Below, one piece after another: positions 11,101 through 21,910 of a stretch of 64,000 nt of DNA. Origin of the DNA: Clarkia xantiana subsp. parviflora (Eukaryota; Streptophyta; Magnoliopsida; Myrtales; Onagraceae); NCBI GenBank assembly GCA_036873135.1, contig JAPTYO010000001.1:46276774-46340773 (forward strand), in the 5' to 3' direction. Within the stretch, counting starts at the first letter, position 1; each line of letters starts with the position of its first letter. A model generated the notes under the pieces. It did no database searches, had not been told where the DNA came from, and saw only the letters and a program-made list of their open reading frames with translations. A program made the position numbers and the translations under genes.

Positions 11101-12213
11101 AGTAGACCCCCATATAATGGATTTAATTTTCATACCACAGAATGCTTCAGGAAGTTCATCTATCAGCTGGGGATTCCAACCCTCCATGATTCTTCGAGGA
11201 ACAGTCATCGGATCCTCCACAATTTCCTCTGTCTTCTGACCTTTCCCATGGTCCATAATCGTGACCATATTCTCCTTGGCTACAATTTCAATTGTAGGTT
11301 GAGCTCCAATAACACTATACCTTCCCTGACAAGCAAGACGATTAGAGCAAATCAGCAGCAGTTCCACTTCAGTATATCTACTCACATAAACTGTTACGAC
11401 TAGAAATGAAATATGATAGCACATTATACTGGAATTACTGATTTGATGTTACAGAAAAAGTTACAGGCACTTACAATGCTTGAGGCCTGTAACCCTGGCT
11501 CAACAGATTCAAAGAGAAAGCTGGGGGCATCCCTATCATCCTCCTTGACTAAGCATCTATAGGCTAGCACCGGAGTAAGATGATCCGAAAATATGCATCG
11601 GTATAGGGGTACCAAATTGCCCTCCTTGGCAGCTTCATGGAATTTCGATGATTGTTCCACTGGAAAGACACGCCACCATCAAGAAAAGAACATCAAAAGT
11701 TGCCTCACTGTTAGCAACAAAGCCATTCATGGCCAGAAATATACATCAGCATTATTGAACCAATAACTTATTATGTAATGATGATCATTTTCAGGGACAA
11801 TGCGTGCGCGCAACTGAATTGACATCAACAACACAACACTCATTTAACTAATCAAAGTCACCCAGTAAACTAAGCAAGCATATTGATATTTGATAATATT
11901 CAAAATTCATCATTGAAAAAAAAAATACAATTCCAGATCGAACTACAACATTATGCGTCCACCATTATAGTTCATTTCTCAAAACAGCAGTAAGCGAGCA
12001 TCAAATGGGTGGAAACAGACAGAACAGGCAACCTAAAGATGAAGATAGCTGGGCAGAGCATGTCAGAACAGGAAAATGAGCGCGGGAGCTGCTGATACGA
12101 GGACGGAAGCTTGACGGTGAACCGCCGGCAAAGTTAACGAAAGACGGCCTCGCCGGGAGGCGACGGAGAGACCGGAGTTCCGAAGACGCAACGCCTAGGC
12201 TTTCCATGGTCAT
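8114..12213 (-). CDS. ASA: Anthranilate synthase alpha subunit, chloroplastic
   Basis: Exons (minus strand, 5' to 3'): 12213-12033, 11659-11475, 11325-11136, 10922-10771, 10343-10228, 10149-9903, 9825-9769, 9670-9518, 9375-9295, 9125-9039 and 8443-8114. They total 1779 nt, 592 aa, the usual plant size. The enzyme (TrpE component I) converts chorismate and ammonia to anthranilate, the first committed step of tryptophan synthesis, with a separate glutamine amidotransferase beta subunit. Residues 1-about 60 are Ser/Arg-rich and fit a plastid transit peptide. The allosteric-site motif [10 protein letters not shown] is at about 107-116, where tryptophan feedback acts in the family. The chorismate-binding core includes [35 protein letters not shown] (about 381-387), [19 protein letters not shown] and the C-terminal GPYSGGFGG. 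All core motifs are intact and all introns are GT-AG. A second in-frame ATG lies at 12207. Confidence 0.96.
8783..8914. repeat. Inverted repeat (hairpin) in last intron of ASA
   Basis: Arms 8783-8829 and 8869-8914 are imperfect inverse complements ('gatttttgtctagccaagac' against 'gtcttgtcaagacaaaaatc'), separated by about 39 nt. A further direct copy of the 'ggagagagat...agactgaagattt' part lies near 8683-8710. This looks like a small MITE remnant in the 595-nt intron between exons 10 and 11. Confidence 0.6.
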
Positions 12214-12469
12214 AAGGAAAATGAGGTTGGGATCATTTGAATGAGAGATAAGCGAAGAAATAAAGACGCGACGAATTGTCTTCTCGTCGGCGGGAGAAAG
12301 CTGTAGAGATTACAGAGCTTCTGGGTCTTCGCTCTCGGTGCAAAATTAGAAATCGGAGAGAGGAGTGGTAGGACGGAGGCGAAAATAGATTGGGCCTAAT
12401 CCAGAAAATGATAAAACATCGGGCCTAAAACAGAGCTTCCTTCCATGTTTTTTACTGGTCATCGTGGAC

Positions 12470-13375
12470 TTTATTGAGACGCCCTAAACGAAGCGAAACT
12501 CCCCACTTACTTGATCCGACTAGAGTCATTCTCGGTCAATTGTGCGAAATTCTCTATTTCAAACTAGTTTATAGACATGTGTTTATGTGACATTTTAATA
12601 ATTATTATTACTATTATTATATATATATAAAGGAAAATGTTTTCGTTCCGAAGTTCATGTTCCTACAAGTGTCGACACAACAATTTTCCCTGTGAGTGGG
12701 TTTAATAAACCCTCAGAGTTGGTAATATTAAAAAGCATATCTTGTGTCTGGAATCGGAATATAGCGGAATGTAAAATCGGAATATGAGATATATAAATTC
12801 ATCTTATAATTTATACTATTAACTTTTGTTTCCCACATAAATTCGTTTTTAAATTAATATAAACATATTAAAATAATATATATCTTCTTGGTGATTAATT
12901 TGTTACAATGGTAAACGTAAATTACGTACATATTATACCATATATCATGTCATTTAGAAAATTTTCACTTCAAATTTCATATAGAAAAATTCGTCAAAAA
13001 GTTATGACTATTGGATAATGATATTTAACAATAAATAATACTATAAAAATACATTAAATGAAACAAAATAATTTAAGTCATAAATTAAAATTATATATAA
13101 TATTCTTAGTATCCTAGATTTTCATAATCATCGGTTGTGCCACACTGATTCGATTTTAACGTTGTGCGCTCATAAACTGCATAAGTTATTTTAAAGATAA
13201 ATTCACATGTTTTGTTATATGTCATTTTTTTAAAACTTAATCTAGCCATATAAAGTCTAATTATGATTCATTAGATTGGATAAGAACTTTTATAATATCA
13301 AATACTCGCACTTTGTAAAAAAAATCATTTTAAAAGTTAATTATATATTAAAAAAACTTATGTATCTTATATTTA
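12470..13375. other. AT-rich spacer, nothing recognised
   Basis: The stretch upstream of the anthranilate synthase gene. After about 12560 it is very AT-rich, with short TA runs. No coding or repeat signal is clear. Confidence 0.5.
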
Positions 13376-13418
13376 TATATATAATAATTGGATAACGGGC
13401 ATCCCGTACGGGTGCTCC

Positions 13419-13667
13419 TCATCCTAGGTATTGTGTTTCAAAACCAGGCGGAGGTGCATTGGCTTGAGTGTTATGTGCTTGCTGCTCGTGCTGCGCCGGG
13501 TACGCCTCTGAGGTCGGGACTGAAGAGGTTGTGGTCGTGACATCTGGAATGTGCGAAGGACCATGTTGGTACTTCTTTCGTGGTGCTTGTCCGCTTTCTC
13601 CCTCGGTAGGGATTTTATTTGGGCGCCCCGGGCCCCTTTTGACGGGAGGTTGAGTATTGCTCGTCAT
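13419..13667 (-). pseudogene. LTR-retrotransposon gag N-terminus, truncated
   Basis: An open frame of 82 codons begins about 35 nt inside the primer-binding site of the adjacent LTR. It encodes a Pro/Gln/Thr-rich protein with an AT-hook-like KRGPGRPNK near its start. It stops at 13419 beside the left breakpoint, so the rest of gag-pol is missing. Assignment to gag rests on position relative to the LTR, not on a recognised domain. Confidence 0.5.
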
Positions 13668-13719
13668 AACTTGTGGTACTTAGCAGCTTTTGTGTTCAGA
13701 TCTCGCGGACGGCGCCAAA

Positions 13720-14320
13720 TGTTTCAACCTGACCTACGCGAGATAACGGGTTGTCGAATGTACGGGTTCTATGTTGTGCAAAGTCTTCAAGTCCGCGCCG
13801 TCTTCTCTGCGCTTCCTTTCCGAACCTGCACACGAGGCACTAACTAGCACGCGAAGAGGGGGTGGTGCTAGTTGAACCATCTCTGATGCTTCAATGAGAA
13901 TCTAGAGAGATAAAGCTAGAGAAAAAGCCAGAGCTCCTAAGCCAATTTCAAAACGAGTAAAAATGAAATGGGCGGCCAAGATTCCAATATATAGGAGCTC
14001 TTGGACCCAAACCCGGTTTTGTGCGGTTCGACTCCGGTTTAATAAAAAAAACGTGAACCGTAGTCGGGTTTAATCAAGGTTGGCTATCGGGAAACTCGGA
14101 CTTAGTATAAAAACACGTTGGTAAAAATACGTGCGTCGAGGGCGGCAATCCGGACCACGTCGGATTAGGACAATCCGGACGAGTCCGGTCTGGACGCGCG
14201 TGTTGCCCGTCGGGACCGTTTCAACTCGCGGGTTTAGCGTTTCGATCCGTTTACGTGGGTTTGACGTGTTCGTGGGGTTCGAAATATAAATACGAGCCCG
14301 AATTGGGTATATATCCATCA
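13720..14320 (-). mobile_element. 5' LTR of a truncated LTR retrotransposon
   Basis: On the minus strand the segment begins TGATGGATATATACC (14320) and ends ...GGTTGAAACA (13720). Two bases later comes TGGCGCCGTCCGCGAGAT (13717-13700), a plant retrotransposon primer-binding-site type. The LTR is about 601 bp. Only this LTR and the start of gag remain. The remnant is bracketed by an 18-bp direct repeat (about 13376-13393 and 14326-14343). Confidence 0.7.
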
Positions 14321-14796
14321 TATATATAATATATAATAATTGGATAGATGTTACATACGTTTAAGAATATGATCAAATATAAGTTGTTTTGTTATATCAA
14401 CCAATTAAAGTATTATTTTTGTGTATTTCATTGTGTTATTCATCTTTTTTCATAGTCTTATTATTCATATATTTATCCATTTATTTTTAAATTTCCCAAT
14501 CCAGACCGGTTCGACCGAACATTGGAAATGCTTACTGGATTCGATCGAATCCAAAGAAGTTGTTGGTAGGTTCGAGTCCAAAACCTAACAGTAGCTTGGG
14601 TTCGAAATTGAAAAATAGTATTTTTAAGGGGTTAAGAACTTATTTACAGTCCAAGATTTCACCAATGTTACGATTTGGTGTCTCAGGATTGAAATGTTAT
14701 TATGAACAGTCCTAGATTTTTTTTTTTTTCTATTTGGTATATTCGTTAATTTTTTTTTAAGTGAAACAGAGGTTGGTCACGTGACCATATATAATA

Positions 14797-16262
14797 TTTT
14801 TTTTTTTTTGCTAAAGTAGATGCTTCATTCAAACCAAATGATACAAGAAGTTCAAGGAGGGTTATAGCACTGATCCTTCAAAAGCAAACATAAAAGAGAG
14901 GGTGGCGGTACGCAGACCAATTAGGAACACACGACCTCTTCTAAACTCCGAAGCGAGCCAGTTGGCGCTTTCATTCGATTCCCTCGGAACCCACGACAAC
15001 GAAACAGTCCGGATAGAGCGTGCTCGATGTAAGATGTTCGACACCCTAGTCGCACTTCGCCAGTCCACTCGAGATATGTCGCCACGGATACTCTGGATCA
15101 CCTCCAACGAATCTGATTCAATGACTACTTTGCCATCCACGCGAGATCGAAAGCTCCAGTCCCAGCTCCACTGCGGTCATCTCAAGTACCAACACTGATG
15201 AACCCGTCATGTGCCGCCCAAACTCGTCCAGGACCGCTCCACAACTAGTTAGAGCTAAGCCACTTATACCGCCAATGTTGCGTTGAACGTCCAGGGATGC
15301 GTCGCAATTCACTTTAACAGTATCCTCCATAGGTGGCACCCAACGATGACCCTCATTCCCCCGTGTAGGTTCCAGACTAACGCTAGTATGGATAGTCGCC
15401 GAAGAAGAAGTGTTCTCCCAAAACTCGGAGTGATCAAGTAAAACTCTACTCGTAGTCTTTGCGGGATCCGGTGTTGTATTCTCATACATCGACCGGCAAC
15501 GCTCCTTCCAAATAGGCCAGTAAGTCAACCGATCAAATACCATCGCATGGATTGCTCCTTCTTAGAGAGGTTCCGCATGAGCTCCAACTTCGAGAGGAAA
15601 ATAGTGGGCGACGCTGCATGTAATATATCCGGCCTCACTTGCACAATCGCAAACCAAATAGCTCGTGTCCACTAAAACTCAAAGAGCATACGCGTAGTAG
15701 ATTCAGGCTCCGGACAAAATTCGAAACGCTCATCGATATCTAATCCCCGCCGACGGAGATTCACCTTCACCGAAACTGCATTAGAGGTGAGTTTCCATAA
15801 GAAGTATCGCACCTTAGGAATAATCTTAATCGACCAAAGATCCTTCCACTTCAATAAGCTCGTGATGTGCTCCGACGGGTGCTCCCCATCCGCTAATAAT
15901 GCATTTGACTCGGTTTTAAGCCGCAAGTATAATGATTTAACCGAGACATCCCCCACCTTGCTATGTGGCCAAATAAGCTCATCTGATGCATCAAGTACAT
16001 GCAATGGTATTTGCGAGATAGCTGTCTTTTCACCCTCCGTAATGTGACCCTGAATAGGCAGCAGATTGCACTGTCTCGGTGCAGGAGTGATTGGTGAGGA
16101 GATCCTTCTCGTCGAGACCTCCAAAGGCAGCAGATCCCCATCATCATACAAACGAAATCGAGGCATACTCGGATCCACGGGAGCGACGAAAATATTGATG
16201 CAATTGCCATCACACACATTCCACACAGCGTGATCAAAAAGCACATCACCCACCTTCCACAT
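14797..16262 (-). pseudogene. 5'-truncated LINE 3' end (zf-RVT and RNase H)
   Basis: Reading on the minus strand from 16262: a segment with the zf-RVT layout of plant LINEs (HITSLLKWKDLWSIKIIPKV, then RYFLWKLTSNAVSVKVNLRR), then a frameshift. An RNase H domain follows (VKVNCDASLD near 15310, later VIESDSLEVIQ, then LSWVPRESNESANWLASEFR). A run of 13 T at 14797-14809 is the poly-A tail in reverse. No endonuclease or RT is present, so it is a 5'-truncated, dead copy. It sits inside the left arm of the surrounding TIR element. Confidence 0.8.
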
Positions 16263-16439
16263 ACCCCATATGTAAAATGAAATCTAAAAAATACCCCATA
16301 GTGACAGTGTGCCCCTCACGTAGTAAAATGAAAAGACAAAAATACCCCCGGTCCCTAAAAAAACACGCGCCTCTTATTGTTCCCATTTCAATCACCCAAG
16401 CACTTCTCCTCACATAATCCCCTAACTTCACCTAAAACC

Positions 16440-17327
16440 CGAAGAAAAACCTAGAATTTAAATTAGCTGCGATTTCCGACGAAGCCGAGTGGCGAATTCC
16501 GGCCGTAAGAGAGAAGCTTCGTATGGTCACTATTATGGCAAGGTGACGGGAAAATAACAAGGGAGGACGAATTTCAGAGTTGGTTTCGTTAGATTTGGAC
16601 ATACTAAGGTAATCTCACCGAAATATGGGTTATATTTGTTCAAAATTTAAATGGGTTTGTTGGATATGTGAAAATTGAAGTTGAATTTTGTTTAGGTTCA
16701 GATATGGAGCCCTCTTGCTTGATAATTTTGAATCCATGATTTCTATGCAATTCAATCGAGTATGTCATCTTCCTAGTAGCAAATATTATTTATGAATAAA
16801 TGTAATATAAACCCTATTGCTTAATGTTCTGAAATGTTTTTGCAGTTTGTTGATGAAGCTTGCCATCAGATTGAAAGAAATGTCCTACAAACAGGTGTTT
16901 TAACCTACATTCCCAGGTTTGCCATTGGACCGTTTTTGGGACTTTCTACATACATTATGCTGTGAAGTTCTATAAAAAAAAATTGGCCAAAGTGAAGTTC
17001 TATAATTGATGTTTGATATTGTTGTATGATTGGGTAGTCGAACTGGGTCAAGTTGAATTTGCATTTGCTCTGGTTTATCAGAATCTAATAGTTCCAAACG
17101 CCGTCTTCTAAACAAATATTATGCCATCTGTGATTTCAGATTCCGTTCCAGCTTGATTTAAAAAAAAGATGGAGCTCCAAAGATTCTAAGGGTCAATTCA
17201 AAGTGTTACTCCTAAATAACGTCGACCGAAGTTGCCGATTAAAAGAATACAGGAACTCTATTTGGTTTTTTTTACTTTAAGCTCTTTAATTTGTGTGGTA
17301 CTCCGTATCGATTTGTAATATATTCTT
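16440..17327. other. Interior of composite element, unrecognised
   Basis: A stretch of mixed composition with exon-like pieces (for example 16480-16610 before a gtaatc donor-like site, and 16846-16905 after a tttttgcag). I could not assemble a protein from it or recognise a family. Confidence 0.35.
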
Positions 17328-17988
17328 GGGTTAAAGGTCAATTTGGTACCACATGTTTGCAAAAATTACACTGTTCATACCACTAGTATTTTTTCGTACC
17401 GAATTGGTACCATATGTTTCCAAACCTTACTGTTTTGGTACCTCCGTTAGGGTTATGTCAAAAACAGCCGTTAAATGGCATGTGCCATGCACGTGACCAG
17501 CCCAAAACTTTCAATTTTGTTACAATTTAGTCCATCTAATACATCCCTAACTTTTATTTTGTTCAATTTAGTCCTAAAACTTCAAAATCAAACCATTTCC
17601 CCAAATTGACCTAGCCATGGGCTAGGTCCGACCCCGGGTCGGGGTCGCCGGACCCAGGCGACCCCGACCCAAGGTCGGACCTAGCCCTAGGCTAAGTCCG
17701 GCTAGGTCAATTTGGGAAAATGGTTTGGTTTTGAAGTTTTAGGACTAAATTGAACAAAATAAAAGTTAGGGATGTATTAGATGGACTAAATTGTAACAAA
17801 ATTGAAAGTTTTGGGCTGGTCATGTGCATGGCACATGCCATTTAACGGCTGTTTTTGACATAACCCTAACGGAGGTACCAAAACAGTAAAGTTTGGAAAC
17901 ATATGGTACCAATTCGGTACGAAAAAATACTAGTGGTATGAACAGTGTAATTTTTGCAAACATGTGGTACCAAAAGGACCTTTAACCC
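17328..17988. mobile_element. 661-bp foldback element, family D, with 9-bp target duplication
   Basis: Almost the whole element is a palindrome: gggttaaaggtcaatttggt... on the left and ...aaaaggacctttaaccc on the right, arms about 300 bp. Between them is a GC-rich centre (about 17615-17710) rich in 'ggtcgg' and 'ctaggtc' words. The flanks are a perfect 9-bp direct repeat, tatattctt (17319-17327 and 17989-17997). Each arm carries 'gccatgcacgtgacc' or its counterpart. It has no coding capacity. The 9-bp duplication and long TIRs are Mutator-like. Confidence 0.88.
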
Positions 17989-18346
17989 TATATTCTTTAG
18001 TAATAAGTACCACAATAAACTATAAACAACGTTGTTTATTTGGTGTGTTTGTTTTGAATATTTAAATTATGGTGAGTTATGAGAAAAGGCTAAGAATAAT
18101 AGAATCAGGTTGGGCGTAGTGAATTCCCCGGATCTAGTGAAGTCATATACTCGCACATGTCTGTTCAGATGAAAGGAGCTCTCAAGCCTCAGTCTAGAGA
18201 CAGAGACGGGTATGGATTCACTTTCTTCCCCTGGATCTGAACAGGTTAGGCCCTCTGCCACACCATTCCAGGAGAAATCCTGTTATATTCTAATTTGTTA
18301 ATCAACAGCTTACACACACTTGTACAAGCAACAAATTACAAAAGAT

Positions 18347-18750
18347 AGACACCTAAAAGCAACAACAATCATACTAAATGCATTTTGAATCAACAACTTA
18401 CAAATTGCAGACACCTAAAAGTAACAACATGTAATACTTCATACCTTCTTAATCAGCAATTTACAAATTTTCTTGTAGTTAACTTAAAAATTTCAGACAC
18501 CTAATAGGAACAACATCAATATTTTATACATTCTTTTTCAACAACTTATATATGACAAACATTACATAAATCGTCTTACGAATGTATTTTAGATAATGCA
18601 TACATTACATAAATTGTCTTACAAATGTCCTTTACATACAATACAGTTATTACAATTTCAGTCACCTAATAGCAACAACATTAATACTTCATATATTTTT
18701 AAACAATAACTTACAAATTTCAAACATCTAATAGCAACAACATTAATTAG
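18347..18750. repeat. Degenerate tandem repeat with 'CACCTAATAGCAACAACAT' core
   Basis: At least five copies of a core like agacacctaaaagcaacaac occur at about 18347, 18409, 18495, 18660 and 18722. Each is flanked by 'caacaacttacaaatt' words. The spacings (62, 86, 165, 62) suggest units of about 62-86 bp with one copy lost. Function unknown. Confidence 0.55.
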
Positions 18751-19152
18751 ACCTTATTTTTCAACTTAAAAACGGCAGATATTACATAAATTATTTACGA
18801 ATGTCTTTTACATACAATACATTTATTATAATTAGAGATACACTTATTTCTCTACAAATAAAGCTCCTATTACCGCCAAATACAAGCATAATATGACAAG
18901 TTGATACATTCCGTCAAATTGCTTCAATTTTACGCCGGCTTCCAAAATCATTCTCTTCGCCATCCTGCTTACACATGTACATACACATTTCATATACATA
19001 CATCATCACTGTTGAATGTTCATCGACTAGTAGCAGTCGAGGAAGGAACGCAAAAAAGTATCATAAACCCACCTACTGATAACTCCTATCTATAAAGGTG
19101 ACCACAGTGGATGATGACCTGTACAAGATCCCACCGAAAAAATCTCCTATGG

Positions 19153-19274
19153 CACCGAGCCACCACCTCCTGCCCCTTACCTCTCTTACAATTTTGTCAT
19201 GTGGGACCCAGCTTGATGGGTCCCACCTCACAACAATGTGAGAGAGGTAAGGGGCAGGAGGTGGTGGCTCGGTG
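19153..19274. repeat. 122-nt near-perfect hairpin
   Basis: 58-nt arms (19153-19210 and 19217-19274) surround a 6-nt loop. The outer 34 nt pair perfectly, and I count five mismatches over the 58. It is GC-richer than its surroundings. It could be a small MITE/foldback or the inverted repeat of a small-RNA precursor. The sequence alone does not decide. Confidence 0.85.
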
Positions 19275-20377
19275 TCAGCGAATAAAAGCTCGATCCCACC
19301 TCACCTTCTCTTTACCAAACCTAAGAAGGCATGCGTGTTTTTTTTTTCAACATAGCTAGTAAGTTGTTTTTATTATGACTCTTCTCTGTTGATGTTTGTT
19401 TATTAATTCTATATACAGCAGAAGATAGGCATGGGCCTCCTTGCCTTGATCTGTAGCCGAGGTGTACGTATAGAATGAAAGCGGATTATGCAAATCTTTT
19501 AAAACTAGGAGAAATTCACCTTAAGTTAGTGACCATATATATTTACTTACTGACTTGGTGAAGATGAATTCATCCCTTAAATAAATGTTCATGTATATGA
19601 ACAATATATTGTTATTCTCCAATCTATTTTTTTTTCACTCTATTTCATTTTGTTGAATTAATGGGAACATATTATTCTGGAACAAAACAAAATCCACATC
19701 CTAATTAATTTTCATACGATAACAATAAACGACATTACAGTGAAATTATACATAATTGCACAACAATTACTTTAATTTTGAAAAACATTAAAGTGTAATT
19801 GTACAACATTTCAATGTAATTAATCAACATTGCACTAAAATTAAACAACTTTTCATTAAAATTAGGGTTAGACTTCAATTGAACCGTAAATTATGGTTCA
19901 ATTCATCTTCATTGCCAGTACTTCAATAATAGAAAAACACCCAGACCCAATTAGAGTTTATGAAGTAGAAGGTAGAAGAAGCCACAATGTTTTTTTTCTC
20001 TCAAATCTTATTGAAGAAATGAAGAACCCTAATTTTGGGAGGGACAATTGCAACCTTCTGCAGATTGATCTTATTATCATTTCCTTTGTTGTGGAAATCA
20101 TGTGCGATTGCACATGTTTTTAATAATTTGAATCATGGGAGTATTTTTGTCATTTCACATCACGCTATAACAACACGTGAGTGACACAAAATAATAAAGG
20201 TTGCAAATTGTCATTTCACCTAATTCCGTTAAACTTAACTGCAAAATCGGACGAAAAATCAAATTGTAACAAAATTTAAACCTGAGATTGTCCATATTAA
20301 CAATTTGATCCCGAGACACAAAATCGCAATATGAGGTAAATTTGAGACTGTAAATAGGTTTTTAACCTTTTTTTAAG

Positions 20378-20788
20378 GGTTAATACATCACTTGGTTACT
20401 TATGTTTCACTAATGTGACTCAATAGTTACTTTTATTTTTTGACGTGATTTGTTTGGTTACCTACATTTCAAAGTGTGATTAAAATTGTTCAAACATGTT
20501 TTGTTTAGTCACTTATGTTTTACCCAATGTGATTAAATGGTTATCCATAGTCTATATCGCGTTTTCCGTTAAATTCATTAAGATCTTCATTAAAAAAATC
20601 AAATTTAAAAAGAATCAATATTAAACCTATAATTGCATAAATGGGTTTAACTAAACAAAATAATTGCACTTCTAGGTTCAAATTGAACCTAAAACTGCAG
20701 TTTCTAGGTTAAGTTCGAACCCATATTTTTAGTTTTCGGATCGAATTGAATCCATAATTGCAGCTTTGAGTTCAATTCAAACTCAAAA
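20378..20788. mobile_element. Fragment of another TIR-type repeat (family F)
   Basis: It starts agggttaatacatcacttgg and has the repeated 'acttatgtttcac..aatgtgact' phrases and 'tccgttaaattcat' seen in the other TIR families. No inverse partner is present before 20789, so it is a half copy. Confidence 0.4.
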
Positions 20789-21068
20789 GGGTTAAAGGTC
20801 CTTTTGGTACCACATATTTGCAAAAATTACACTGTTCATACCACTAGTATTTTTTCGTACCGAATTGGTACCATATGTTTCCAAACCTTACTGTTTTGGT
20901 ACCTCCGTTAGGGTTCCGTAAAAAACAGCCGTTAAATGGCATGTGCCATGCACGCGACCAGCCCAAAACTTTCAATTTTGTTACAAAGTCCATCTAATAC
21001 ATCCCTAACTTTTATTTTGTTCAATTTAGTTCTAAAACTTCAAAATCAAACCATAGTCCTAAAAGTTC
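20789..21068. mobile_element. Half copy of foldback family D
   Basis: Nearly identical to the left arm of 17328-17988 from gggttaaaggtc through 'aaaatcaaaccat' (21054). It then stops before the GC-rich centre. A 14-nt piece (agtcctaaaagttc, 21055-21068) resembling the element's own 'agtcctaaaacttc' word joins it to the SAM-synthetase fragment. No right arm follows. Confidence 0.8.
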
Positions 21069-21385
21069 TATGATGATCTTCCTCCCGGTGAGACCAGCGT
21101 CCCCGTGGGGACCTCCGATGACGACCCGACCCGATGGGTTGAGATGGAAGATGGTTTTTTCGTCGAGGTACTTCTCGGGGACAACGGGTTTGATGACGTG
21201 TTCCTTGAGGTCGACAACGATCTCGTCATTAGTCACGGTCTCGTCATGCTGGTTAGAGATTAGGACGGTGTGGACACGGACCAGGACCACTGCATCGTTC
21301 TCGTTGTTGTACTCGACCGTGACCTGCAGGGACGGAGCCCGAAAATGTTTTCAGATGGCAAAAACTTAGTTAGATCAACTAAATA
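21069..21385 (-). pseudogene. S-adenosylmethionine synthetase fragment
   Basis: The minus strand translates to a highly conserved internal part of plant SAM synthetase ([20 protein letters not shown], then [20 protein letters not shown], then [27 protein letters not shown]). Upstream, QVTVEY..ENDAVVL continues in frame. Further upstream the match goes on in another frame ([15 protein letters not shown], equal in length to the family's LTE..CPWLRP), so a small deletion broke the frame. It covers roughly the central quarter of a ~393-residue enzyme, with no start or stop. It ends abruptly at the half family-D element. Confidence 0.88.
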
Positions 21386-21910
21386 GTAAAATAATGGAAG
21401 CCTTAAAGAAGATGATGGCGCCAGAAAGACGATGGAAAATAAGCGTAAGGAAAAAGATGGAGTCACACTCTATGTATATTATCACTTAAAAGTTAAAATA
21501 ACTAAAGGTTAATTTGGGTAAAAAAAAATTATTTAAAAACATATATTGTGCACATGTCGTAATTAACGGCAGCATTAACGGAAAAATTAAATTTTCATGT
21601 AAAATAACAGTTTGTGAAAGTATTTTTTTTTTATCTAAAACAGCCGGCATAAAACAATTATAATGGACTAATAGAGAGGATGAATGAAGAGACGGTATTT
21701 TCATATAACGAAACTTAACCGATAAAACTCATTAGCCCTTACAAGAAGAGAAGGAATTCCACTGCTCACAGACCACAGTCGAAACGTTGCAGTGTAGACT
21801 TCCGCCCTCCGAAATTCGTTGTCGGTGACCGGTAGAGACTGTCCTCTCTCCTCCGAATTCAATGAGAACAACGACAAACAAGTGACCGACCACCCTAACC
21901 CAAAGCAACA
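21386..21910. other. Upstream region and leader of SKI2
   Basis: AT-rich to about 21700, then richer in GC close to the ATG at 21911, as expected for a leader. No certain TATA box is claimed. The whole proximal upstream region lies next to the SAM-synthetase/TIR junction. Confidence 0.4.

Larger units (their letters stand above)
14630..20367. mobile_element. Composite long-TIR element with nested insertions (about 5.7 kb)
   Basis: The left arm (14630-14796, resuming about 16263-16380) and the right arm (about 20130-20367) are inverse complements over about 240 bp. The ends read ggttaagaacttatttacag and its partner, followed by 'tttggtgtctc', and further in 'aagacaaaaataccccc' against 'gggagtatttttgtcatttc'. 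The left arm is interrupted by the LINE at 14797-16262. The interior holds the foldback 17328-17988, tandem repeats and a hairpin. No transposase was recognised. The true span and unity of the element are inferred from the matching arms. Confidence 0.55.

Noticed and set aside
17328..17988. CRISPR-like or phage-type repeat
   Set aside because: The window is plant nuclear DNA. The repeat is a single palindromic element with a 9-bp target duplication, not a spaced array.
18067..18261. 64-codon minus-strand frame (MAEGLTCSDPGEE...)
   Set aside because: No recognisable domain, and it lies inside transposon-derived sequence. Too little support for a gene call.
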